Below, one piece after another: positions 1 to 15,940 of a DNA stretch of 38,176 bases; position 1 is the stretch's first letter; each line of letters begins with the position of its first letter. Both the position numbers and the translations under genes were made by a program. Source of the stretch: Mnemiopsis leidyi (lineage: Eukaryota > Ctenophora > Tentaculata > Lobata > Bolinopsidae); contig JH153375.1 of the NCBI GenBank assembly GCA_000226015.1, positions 266,546 through 304,721 of the forward strand, read 5' to 3'. The notes below the pieces were generated by a model. The model saw only the letters and a list, made by a program, of their open reading frames with translations, was not told where the DNA came from and did no database searches.

Positions 1-2
1 TA

Positions 3-458
3 GAGCTGACTACTCTCGCTGAGAGACGTTCGAGAGGTGACCTGATTGAAGTTTATAAAGCTAGCCAGGGCTTATCCCAGTTAGCTAGAGTCTTTAATTT
101 TAGTAGGTCTGGAGTAAATTTGATATGTAAGCCAGGGAAGAGTAAAGCTTCCAAGATTAATCGTTTTCGAAGAAATTTCTTAAATGATAGGGTAATGTTG
201 TTTTGGAATAAGCTACCCATAGAGGTGAAGACTGCATTAAATCTAAATATTTTTAAATCTAATCTGGAAATGTTTAAGAGCAAAACTAAAGCCTTAGGAC
301 TCTACAGTAGTGGGAACTTTTGGGATATTTGGGATATATCTGATGAGGTCTTGAATCGTATTGAAAGTGGGAGTTATTTTGAGAATAAAATGAGACATAA
401 TGAATTTCTCAGGGAGAACCCTTTTGTAGCTAGAAAAAAGTTTATTAACATTAATTAG
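3..458 (+). pseudogene. Non-LTR retrotransposon reverse transcriptase, C-terminal end (cut by window edge)
   Basis: An open frame runs from base 3 to the TAG at 456-458 (151 codons), with no start codon because the element begins left of the window. It opens with LTTLAERRSRGDLIEVYKAS, the motif that follows the thumb region in many non-LTR RTs (family form: L..L..RR.RGDLIE.YK). It continues with FLNDRVMLFWNKLPIEVKTA, matching the family F.NRV...WN.LP.EV motif. The frame ends on its own stop and no RNase H domain follows, so it belongs to a different lineage from the element at the right edge. The visible part is undamaged. It would help make target-primed cDNA during retrotransposition. The clade (CR1, L2 or jockey-like) cannot be settled from this piece. 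Confidence 0.85.
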
Positions 459-932
459 GATTAAACTTTTGGTATTTTTATTTTGAATTTTAAAGCTTTT
501 AAGATAGTTTGAGAGATAAGGTGTGATGATGCTGGCATCATTATTTGTTATTTATTATTTTATATTTATGTCACTGAGTGCTGGCAGCTACTTAGTCTGT
601 AGTCGTGATGTAAGCATTGTTGACGTTCTGGTAAAGATTCCGTTTTATTTATGCAGCCTCCCAATCTACCAAGCCGAATGCTCGTGGAATGTGTAAATGG
701 GAAGCTGTGCAAACTTATTCACACCTGTGTGGATCCATAGAAGCATCAGGATCGGGCGTTGCCTTCTACAGGCTGTCCCGAAATTAGCAAACCAACTAGC
801 TTTTTTCAAAAATTTGTCTCTTGGTATTTATATCAGCAAAATTCTTTTCTAATGTCTATGGCTATTCAATTGCAGATTGGAGGTTCGAGCCCCAGTCCTG
901 CTAATTCTAAAGGAGTGGGCTAAGGGCGAGCA

Positions 933-967
933 CTGCGAGCACTTGGCATATGTTGTTGTGCTCGCAG
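933..967. repeat. Perfect 10-bp stem hairpin
   Basis: CTGCGAGCAC at 933-942 is the exact reverse complement of GTGCTCGCAG at 958-967, with a 15-nt loop. It sits in a locally GC-rich patch downstream of the retrotransposon end. It may be part of a mobile-element remnant. Confidence 0.7.
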
Positions 968-1299
968 GGCAAGTGCCCGCTCATCGAGGACGAGCCCAAT
1001 TGAAAATTCAAGTCTAAGATAAGCCAGTTACTGAAACCTTGAAGTTGATTTAATAGCAAAGTTAGTATCAAGGACTTGGCACACGCTGAGACAGACGCTG
1101 TGTCCCGTAGGTAACTATTGGATTAGGTGTGGACATGGTGTGATCGTCGCGTCTCTGCGATGTGATCCCCCAATGATCAGCGGGTATAGATTTGTTTACT
1201 TGTTGTGTTGAGGTCGTTAAACTCTTTATTATATGAATATTCTTAAAGTATCATGCTTAATTACATAATGTTGAAAATTATATATTTGGAAACTTGCTT

Positions 1300-3060
1300 T
1301 TTATTTATTTGGAAACTTGCTTTTAAATTTAGATTTGTTTTCAGAAATTTAGGGATACCTTAATTCAATAGTAGCATACGACGATTTTTAGTAGTAAAAT
1401 GCTATCAAACCTGATCAATTAGTTATTCCCATTATCTAACAATTAAGTTTTGAAACATAAAAGATTTATTACAACTTAAACTCATTGATTGAATGTAGTG
1501 ATAGCAAATTTGTTTTTATGTATCTGCAGCGTGGTGGCTCGCCGTGCCGCGCGTGCGCGTCTGTTGCGCGTCATGGTGTCCCCGCGCTCCAGGCGATATT
1601 GCTGAACAAGTGTGGCGCGCGCGGGTCCGGACATGACGCCAGTCCGGGTTCGGGGCCGCGCGTGCGAGCTATACTGGTTTTGCATTATGCAATCAATCTT
1701 TGTTTGCCTTACTTGTGTGTGAGCAAAATGAAATATTTTGATTTGTTTGATAAAATGCTGTAAATAAAAATTCTACTTTTTCTGAAATTCTACTTTTTCT
1801 ATAAACTTGATGTGTTGATATTGAATTCAATTTTGGTACTTTAAACATGATGTAAAAGACAATTTATAGTGCGGCCTCATGCTGTGCCGCGCGCCGCGCG
1901 TGCGTCCGCCATTTGTTGATCCGATGTGGTTCACATGTGTACGCGTGTGGGCTGTACTGGTTTGGCAAATCTTGTGCTATGGACATACGTGCGCGCCACG
2001 CGTCATGATGTGAGATGTCCGCACGTCACTCTTTTAAATATAAAAAGAATTGTGTTTGTCTGACTTTGTCCGACCCTCATTCGATTAAAATGGCGGGAGG
2101 GTGCGCGCTGCTGTACAAACTTGTGAAAGAGATATGATGTATAATATTGTTTGATCTTTAATGCTGTAAATAAAAATACTTGTTTATCTGAAAATTGTCG
2201 CGGTGATACCCGACTCACGCAGCTAAAGCTGAAGGTTTTGTTAAAACGTTAGGATATCATCTCGTCAAACATTGTGCAATTTGTATTAGACCTTTTATTT
2301 AAACATTAAATTTTAACGTATTTACTCTTTCGAAGAGATCATATGCATATCATAATATGAGTTTGATGCTGACTGCTGCACTGACATGAAGCTCAGCTCA
2401 AATTGAGATGGGTCACCCTTCTCTGTCCTCACAACACGGATATTAGTTGTTTTTTAAATTGTTTAAAACTATTTGTTTTTATTAAAATTTGATACTGCTT
2501 TGCGTTGCGGCCCATTTTCAATTTCAAAATTAAATTTTAATTTATAATTGAAAATACGCCATATACATACAGGACGACAGCTTCGCTGCCACGCCGTGCG
2601 CTTTGACGAAATGATATCCGTTGCCGTCTAACTTGTACAGCAGCGCGCACCCTCCCGTCATTTTATTTCCTATTCGCTTCGAATGAGGGTTGGACAAAGT
2701 CAGACAAATTTAGTATTATGATGTTTTTTGAAACTTCCTTATTGAGTTTTTGGAAACTTAATTATTAATTTAGTTATTTTAATTAAAAATATTGGAATAC
2801 TTAAACTCAATACTATCACATATTAGTTAACCGTTTCCCCTAATTTAAAAATAAGTTTTGAAAATTGAAAAAGTTTATGAAATAACTGAGATTTATACAT
2901 TGAATATGATTGTAAATTTGTTTCTAATGCGTCTGCCCTGTGCCACCGTGTTGGGGTGCCGGGTGCTCCAGGAACCCAATCATTTTCTATTTTGCTTGAG
3001 GTAGCAAAATGAAATACATCATGTAATTATTTGCTTAATAAAAAGCTTTAGATAAAGAAT
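1300..3060. repeat. Diverged direct repeat pair (about 1300-1760 and 2720-3060)
   Basis: The two stretches share blocks in the same order: GGAAACTT and a T-rich tract, AATAAGTTTTGAAA or close variants, ATTGAATRT followed by AAATTTGTTT, TGCGTCTGC or TATCTGCAG, then AGCAAAATGAAAT and a final AATAAA run. The middle of the first copy is much more CpG-rich. A partial third unit (1870-2180) repeats the GTGCCGCGCG and CTGTACTGGTTTGGCA blocks and the AATGCTGTAAATAAAAAT end. This is most likely an old non-autonomous element family. Its boundaries are approximate. Confidence 0.5.
2055..2707. repeat. Long inverted repeat, arms about 70 bp, spacer about 510 bp
   Basis: The left arm (2055-2122) starts TTTGTCTGACTTTGTCC and contains GGGAGGGTGCGCGCTGCTGT. 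The right arm (2631-2707) carries the reverse complement, including ACAGCAGCGCGCACCCTCCC and ending GGACAAAGTCAGACAAA. A related single copy is at 17151-17216. Two arms facing each other plus a dispersed third copy suggest a MITE or foldback element. No target-site duplication could be seen by eye. Confidence 0.65.
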
Positions 3061-3082
3061 TTTACGCTTCGTTATCTTTCGT

Positions 3083-3088
3083 TTTATT
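3083..3088 (-). promoter_or_regulatory. Poly(A) signal for the Hsp70 gene
   Basis: AATAAA on the minus strand lies about 120 bases past the Hsp70 stop codon. It supports the transcript ending here, with the unusual short C-terminus as the real end. Confidence 0.55.
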
Positions 3089-3209
3089 AGACCTTGGACA
3101 GATATAATATCTTCAAATGTTTTCAGTTATATACCTCAAAACTGACAGTCTATTTCTGGAGCCGACTTTCAACTAGAATTGGTTATTGGCTGTTCGTATT
3201 TAATGTATT

Positions 3210-9887
<6,678 letters not shown>

Positions 9888-10375
9888 TTGATTAACTAAC
9901 TAAGCAATTACTTATGTGGCATTCAAACGATAGATGTATACTCAAACAAACAAATTGGCAAAGTGTTGTTGAAATGACTGTCCACGAACGATCTGTTTAT
10001 GAAAGCTGGTCACGACATGTCGATACGTTTTTACATATCTTATGCACTTAATTATGCAGGTGTCCTGTGTGAGCTGGCTATGTAAACGATACAACATTTT
10101 CCTATTCTATTTTACGAACAACAACAACCTCTACAAGATTCTACTTTAAAGATAGAAAACAAGAGCCTGCGGATTAATGATATTAAGATCTGAGGTGGTT
10201 CATAAGAAATCGTTATTGATAGTATACTTGGTATATTTTCTCTGTGGCAATGGAATTTCGCCGGCGTTAAGGATTTTTAGTGCAATTAATTTCATATTAT
10301 TCCCATTTTATTCATTTAAAGTCCAATTTTTTAGAAAAGAGAATCCCTTATATTTTATCCTGCGTTTAGCTGAAG
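9888..10375. promoter_or_regulatory. Divergent promoter region between Hsp70 (-) and small gene (+)
   Basis: The two start codons face away from each other across 488 bp, so the promoters share this space. A minus-strand CCAAT box is visible at 9954-9958, about 70 bases upstream of the Hsp70 ATG. No clear array of heat-shock elements (alternating nGAAn units) was seen, which leans towards constitutive rather than heat-induced expression. A 3' splice-like TTTAG ends at 10369, six bases before the + strand ATG. A minus-strand CTTAG lies 12 bases before the Hsp70 ATG. Confidence 0.5.
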
Positions 10376-13300
10376 ATGGCTGAGGAAAAAGAAGATGTCG
10401 TTCTCTTTATGACCACTATGTCGTCGAGTCTTGAGGTAAATTCTACTCTATTTTATTTTCTAACGGTTTATTTTCTAACGGTTTTCATATAATTCAATTC
10501 GTTTAAATATTTCACACTTTTGACCAATTATTTGAGTATATTCATATCTGCCACTTAAGATTAAATCAAATTCCTGCCTAAAGTAAAATTCCATAAGATT
10601 TAAATTGTAAGTTACATCACGACCATAAGCTGTGTGGTGTGTACAGAATTCAGATCAAATTACCTTCTAAATGGTTTATGAGATGATGCTCAGTCAGTCC
10701 AAGACATCATATAAAAATCTAATTTCAAAAACTTACAAAGGTATTGTCCAGAGTTACAATCATAGCTGGACGGCTATGTTACTTCATCATTACAATCATA
10801 GCTGGACGGCTATGTTACTTCATCATTACAATCATAGCTGGACGGCTATGTTACTTCATCATTACAATCATAGCTGGACGGCTATGTTACTTCATCATTA
10901 CAATCATAGCTGGACGGCTATGTTACTTCATCATTACAATCATAGCTGGACGGCTATGTTACTTCATCATTACAATCATAGCTGGACGGCTATGTTACTT
11001 CATGTGGAACGCCTAGTCCTGAATTTCCGTGTGAAATTCTGGTCAAATAGATATAATATATCTGAATACAATGACCGTTTTTAGTAACACTTCTTGCCTC
11101 ATGAAAACATTCATCAAAGTACCTAAATAACTTCTTCCTTCAATCTTACTATTTAAGTATGTTAAATATGCTCAGTATATATCATATAACCCCAGGTGAA
11201 GAAGAAATGTCAGAAGATCCTGACAGTGATGGCGAGTGTATCCTCAACACACAATCTGGTTGAGAAAGACATCTCACAGCCGGGGGGACTGGCTAACATG
11301 AGGGAAACTCTCAAGAACCCTAAAGCTCTGCCACCACAGCTTTACAGCGAAAAGTTGGGACCTCTGGGGGTAAGTTGTTTAGTCTTTACGACTACAAATT
11401 TATCATTATGAGATATTTATTGTATCAGTTAAGTACAACTACAAGTAAGCAGAGAACTATCCGATAAGATAGTTATTGTATCAATTAACTACAGACTACA
11501 AATAAGCAGAGAACTATCCGATAAGATAGTTATTGTATCAATTAACTACAGACTACAAATAAGCAGAGAACTATCCGATAAGATAGTTATTGTATCAGTT
11601 AAGTACAGACTACAGTATAGTAGTACTCTATAGTTTTGTGTTGTGTACAATTGTTATCATCCAATATTTGTGTTCCTACAGCCAATAGTGACTATCGAAT
11701 TTCTATACGCTAACTTCAATACTGCAGAACTATGTACTGAGTAAAACTCAGTCAGTAGGTCAAGTTTTAATGTTTAGAAAAATTCCCAAAATTTGCCCTA
11801 AGAGCTGCTAAATTTGTTGATTATTCCAGCCAGCGCTAACATGGTAACAGGGCCCAGGGGTACATGGTAACAGGAAACACAAGAAATATTTCCGTGTTGT
11901 TCGGTATTTACAAGATGGAAGTACGGTGTATAACTATGCCCGTTTACCGCTTTAATCTTATTCGTTCCCCTGCTACACAGCTTGTTAACAGGGATCGGCC
12001 AGTTAAGGGCGGTCCGTGCAGGTTAACACCGTGCTATCAGCTATACAATACTATATAGTGACAACACTGTATAATGTTCAGATCTTCGGTAGAGTATGAA
12101 TTTGAAAATTCGCATGATACGATCAAATCATGCTTTAAAGATAAGCCTAAGACCTCCGCTGAAAGAGTGTTTAAGGACCGAATACACCCTCATTAACATA
12201 AGCAGACAGTAGGTACAGGGGTGCTGTGACACATAGACGAGAGTAATTACACAGTAGTACTGTGTACACTGTGCCCACTGTAGACGTATGATGAGCTAGG
12301 GTGAGACTAATGCTGTGTTGAACAAAGGAATATTAAAACACCTCGCACCTTGCCAGTGTAGGATTCTGTACACGAGAACGAGATATTCTTACTATGAGAG
12401 TAAAATGAGTAAAATCCGCACGGCGCACTGATGCCTCCATAATACCTCCATGTCATTTCTTGAGGCGGTGCTAATGTTTTTTGTCCAATTGTGTCCTCTT
12501 ATTTTGAAATAGACAAGAAAAACAGTGGTCAAATTGAAAAAAAATGTCTAATAAAATCAGCATTTAAGTAGTAGACAGGGGCGAAGCGTCCATCCGTTAG
12601 ATTCTCGTATTGAAAGGGATTTCTTAATTGCATTTTCGTACTCGATGCAATGAGGTATTTTTCAGCCACGCCTATTTTTTGAGGTTTGGCCTTATTCAAT
12701 TATGGTACTTTGGTCCAGAAAAGTCTTAGAGACTTTTTCAATACGGCAAAACGTTCGAAATGGCCACATTTAAATACAACTTTTGGAGCAACATATGCCC
12801 TAGAAATAAAGCTTCTCGAGATATAGCAAAAAAACCGAAATTGAGAGTTTTGAGAGATGCAGGCTCGGCCTTTTTGTAATTTTGCCCAGGAAAGTCTGAG
12901 AAACTTTTTCTTATAAATAACAAAGTGGGTTCATCCAGCTTAGTCTAGGTGGTCCTGGGAGATGTCAAGTGGGTCCTGGAGCTATCCTGCTATCAGTAAG
13001 TCCAGAGTTTTGTGAAGTGGGTTCAGATAACTTTCCACGTCGCCCTGAAAGATGTCTTGTGTGTCTTGAGTTCTATCAGGGAACTAATCAGTAATCCAGT
13101 GTACCCTGCTTTTCTGATACCAATATAGAGATTAGAGATAAATGAGCTATGTGGTGTGTAGTATATATAGTATCAGCAGAGTGGTGAGCATACAGTATAC
13201 ACACTCAGTGTACGTTCTATTACAATGTTACCGAGAACTAAGTGTCGGGTAATTAAGTCATTATACAGTCATTAAATCATTGCTATATAGACAGGGTAGG

Positions 13301-14067
13301 TGTTGGTCTATAATTAAGGGTAGCTCAAGATTTCTTTGTTATATACGTGACGCCGGTCGCGGCTGTGTTGTAGTCCACATCTTATAATGATGCATGAAAA
13401 ATTGGAAAATTATACAAAAAAGATAGGTATTAGGGATCCCGGATAGTTCAATGAATATTCGAATTCGATATTCGATGATTCGCTCGATCAGATATTCTTT
13501 AATATTCGATCCCGATTCGATAATCGATGAAATAAAACAAAAAAGAAAGTGAGTGAATATTTTACCCCGATTCGTTATTTAATGATTCTGTATCCCTATA
13601 AGATATCCCGTTCTCTGTTTACTAATTTCCTCCAAATTATGGTTCAGCACACAAGTAATGAATAATAAGTTAAAAGTAGACTGCACACCATGAAAACATG
13701 ACAAAACAAGATGAATAATTCATATGGTAAATAATTTATAGCGTGAAAACCATTCCATTTGTCAATTTCTCATGTTTTAAGGCTTTTCGTTAAGAAAAAG
13801 TGGGATGAACTAGTACAGGGAATTTTCCGTAGTTATAAAAAACCACAACGTTTTACCTCATACACTCACATGCCCAGCTTTGAATATTCTAGCTGTTGCA
13901 AGCGTGTGTAATATAACTGTTGTCGACTAGTGTTGACAAAGGTGTTGAAAACTATTCGCTGTAAGCTAGCTCGTGTACTCCCATCTCTCTCTCTCTCTCT
14001 CTCTCTNNNNNNNNNNTCTACTCTCTACTCTCTCTCTCTCTCTCTACTCTACTCTCTCTCTCTCTCT

Positions 14068-14099
<32 letters not shown>

Positions 14100-14775
14100 C
14101 ACAAAATCTAATTTACACTACCTTCACATCGCTTCCAAATATGGTTTCATCACGTGCTATAACTGTGCGGCTTTTTATTAGAAAATTTCAGTTAGCCCGT
14201 GTTCTACTAATGAAATAATAGCGAGCTCCTCGTTTGTATTTTCTAAAGTTTTGCACTACAAATTTTAAGGAAGTTTTATTATAGCACCGCTTCACAAAAT
14301 CAGTTTAAAAGGGTTAAAACCCAAAAATTCAGCTTTGACGGCATTGTAAAAGTATGAAAAGTCAACTTGCAACTTGAGAGTTGAGACTATGTTAAATGAA
14401 CATTGTCTTATTAACCACCTTCAATATTGTTATTTCGAAGTATTTGACAGCCAAAATGCATGTATGTCGTCATGTTCGACTGAAAAGAAACATTTCATGT
14501 GCTAATGTAACAAATAGTTGCAATATGCAATCCTTGTAGAGTTGAAATCTATCATGCTGCGTATTGGATGATTGTCCTCCCTCCTTATAAATTCGATTAA
14601 TTCCATGTTTATCATGGAAAACTATGAAAGCATTGCATACCATGATCCCTATAGAGCATTACACCTGCCATCAAATTAAAATACACATTTTCAGGGCTAT
14701 GAACTATTCGAGAACGCGGTTGAGGACGGTAAATTACTGGAATTCCTGAAGAAAGAGTACACCTTTGAGGGCTGA
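10376..14775 (+). CDS. Small 104-aa protein of unknown function, 3 exons
   Basis: Exons: 10376-10435, 11196-11369, 14695-14775; all introns are phase 0 with good GT-AG sites (GAG|gtaaat, cccag|GTG, GGG|gtaagt, ttttcag|GGC). The start is MAEEKEDVVLFMTTMSSSLE with a strong Kozak context (AAGATGG). The middle exon has a basic, probably helical start (KKKCQKILTVMASV) and a proline-containing linker (KNPKALPPQLYSEKLGPLG). The last exon encodes an amphipathic helix, ELFENAVEDGKLLEFLKKEY, then a stop. There is no signal peptide or membrane segment. The fold looks like the small helical subunits found in larger complexes, but I recognise no family. Reasons to believe it is real: three in-phase exons, good splice sites and a protein-like composition. 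Introns of 0.76 and 3.3 kb carry minisatellites. An undetected extra exon in the large intron is possible. Confidence 0.65.
10754..11004 (+). repeat. 36-bp tandem repeat, 7 near-identical copies
   Basis: Seven copies of a 36-bp unit beginning TTACAATCATAGCTGGACGG sit head to tail in intron 1 of the small gene. No base differences between copies were seen. Each unit holds the inverted repeat CATAGC-TGGACG-GCTATG. Because 36 is a multiple of three, the array stays open in the + frames and simulates a 12-residue repeat protein (motif HHYNHSWTAMLL). It lies between an exon ending at 10435 and an acceptor at 11195, so it is read as non-coding. Lack of divergence means recent expansion or homogenisation. 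Confidence 0.9.
11418..11614 (+). repeat. 57-bp tandem repeat, about 3.5 copies
   Basis: The unit begins TATTGTATCAATTAACTACA. The middle two copies are identical, while the first and last partial copies differ by a few bases (GTTAAGTAC). Each full unit ends with the inverted repeat AACTATC-CGATAA-GATAGTT. It starts about 50 bases past exon 2 of the small gene. Confidence 0.85.
13440..13535. repeat. ATTCG-rich patch, possible DNA-transposon end
   Basis: At least six ATTCG words, several as ATATTCGA or GATTCGAT, fall within about 95 bases. Clusters of this kind occur in sub-terminal regions of some hAT-type elements and their MITEs. No terminal inverted repeat or target duplication could be fixed, so this is tentative. 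Confidence 0.35.
13984..14100 (+). repeat. CT-rich microsatellite with 10-base N gap
   Basis: Nearly pure TC dinucleotides with interspersed TCTAC variants. N bases at 14007-14016 mark an assembly gap of unknown true size. Open frames across it (serine/leucine runs) are artefacts of the repeat. Confidence 0.95.
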
Positions 14776-15940
14776 AAGAGCAGCTGCGAACGTACAATAC
14801 ACACAGAGAGACATTTTGCCGCTGAACTGTTATCAATATGTTGGGCTGTATTATAAACGTATATATGAATCAAGCTACTTTAGACATATTTTCCTTCTCC
14901 AATTTCTGTGTCATGTTCTGTTAAGTGTACTCTCGGGATTTTCCTTTCCGACTGTTAATTATGAAGTGTTTATTTTTCGGTAGCAAATTATGTAAATCTA
15001 AATTTTTTTCTTCTGGATTGTTTATTTGTACCGTTCGGTTTTTTGTCGTTCTATTTTTATCACTCTTTGATACGGACATGTATATTTTGTTTATTTTAAT
15101 GAATTGCTGATGATCTATATTTAAATTAAATTTCCGAGTCTGATTTGTTCTAATGAATGTCTGCTAAAAAGCGATTTGGTTTCGTCTAAATTGCTTGTGT
15201 AATTAAGTGCGGAAATGCCTATTGCCTATTGTGTTATCAACATCTCATTAGTTTATCGATCGTAGTCTATAGACAAGTAACAGCTAAAATTATCATCTTT
15301 TCTACTTCTCCGTTTAAGAAATATTTCGAAACAGTAATCACTGGAAGCAAATGTAACAGGGCACCGAAATTTAAGCTTATATTGACAAAACGATCTCAGT
15401 ACGAAAATGGAAGGCGCAGTTTTGCGCACGACACGCGCGGCCTCCGATTTAGTTTTTTGTGTTGAAGTTGAAGTGTTTGTTGTACTTAATTGGCAATTAT
15501 CTCATTGAATGCAGGCGCGCCGCGTAGAGCATGTAGTTAATTGACAGGAATCACATCAACTTGTCAGGGATAACTGCTAAGATGCTTAATAGACTGGCAC
15601 TACAGCTATCACGACTAGCAATTCATTGTAATTCTGCTTTATCGATGCAATTGTCCAAGAAGTGATACAGACCTCCTGACCTCAATTATGGATAGCGAAT
15701 ATATGCACATAATAAGTATTTACACGTTCTCACATCAAGAAATAAAATGATACAGTTCAGTAAATGTTTGATTTTCAGATTTTGCGCACAGTTTTTTACT
15801 GAGTCATGGGTGGTGCCAAATCGCCAAATTCAGACAGCATTTTCTGAAATTGGCTTCTAAATCTATAATCTATAATCATATACATTAACCAACTACACCT
15901 TCAATAATTAAACACAGCACATTCAACCTGTTTCCAAGTT
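14776..15940. other. Intergenic between convergent genes
   Basis: The small gene (+) and the secreted-protein gene (-) end towards each other here. The first part is probably the small gene's 3' UTR: ATTAAA at 15126-15131 and AATAAA at 15741-15746 are candidate poly(A) signals on the + strand. A short GC-rich patch lies at about 15400-15530. No gene is seen. Confidence 0.5.

Larger units (their letters stand above)
459..3082. other. Intergenic, repeat-rich, with GC-rich islands
   Basis: No gene is seen here. The first few hundred bases are probably the 3' UTR of the retrotransposon ending at 458; its 3' boundary is not obvious. A strong hairpin lies at 933-967. From about 1300 to 3060 the DNA is built from diverged copies of repeat units. 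AT-rich stretches alternate with abrupt CpG-rich blocks at about 1530-1670, 1870-2000 and 2580-2670. Open frames in these islands run on both strands at once and show no domain or codon pattern, so they are read as compositional. Confidence 0.6.
11615..14694 (+). other. Large intron 2 of the small gene (3.1 kb remainder)
   Basis: No exon is recognised. It contains a short direct repeat (ACATGGTAACAGG, about 11838-11875), a roughly 180-bp-spaced duplication of an AAAGTCTKAGARACTTTTTC block (about 12712-12742 and 12892-12922), an ATTCG-rich patch (13440-13535) and the CT microsatellite with the sequence gap. Confidence 0.6.

Noticed and set aside
887-900. tRNA-like T-arm / B-box word GGTTCGAGCCCC
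   Set aside because: The flanks do not form a T-stem and no acceptor stem or A box is found. At most it is a decayed tRNA-derived SINE fragment.
1482-1763. Open frames on both strands across the CpG-rich block
   Set aside because: They overlap antiparallel, lie in a repeat unit and have arginine/alanine-rich compositional sequence with no motif.
10754-11004. CRISPR-like array of 36-bp repeats
   Set aside because: Repeats are directly adjacent with no spacers, in an animal genome.
10671-11084. Open frame with seven HHYNHSWTAMLL repeats
   Set aside because: It is the translation of the 36-bp minisatellite in intron 1 of the small gene. There is no splice or start support, and another frame is equally open.
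13930-14218. Serine/leucine-rich frames across the CT microsatellite
   Set aside because: Pure repeat translation spanning an N gap.
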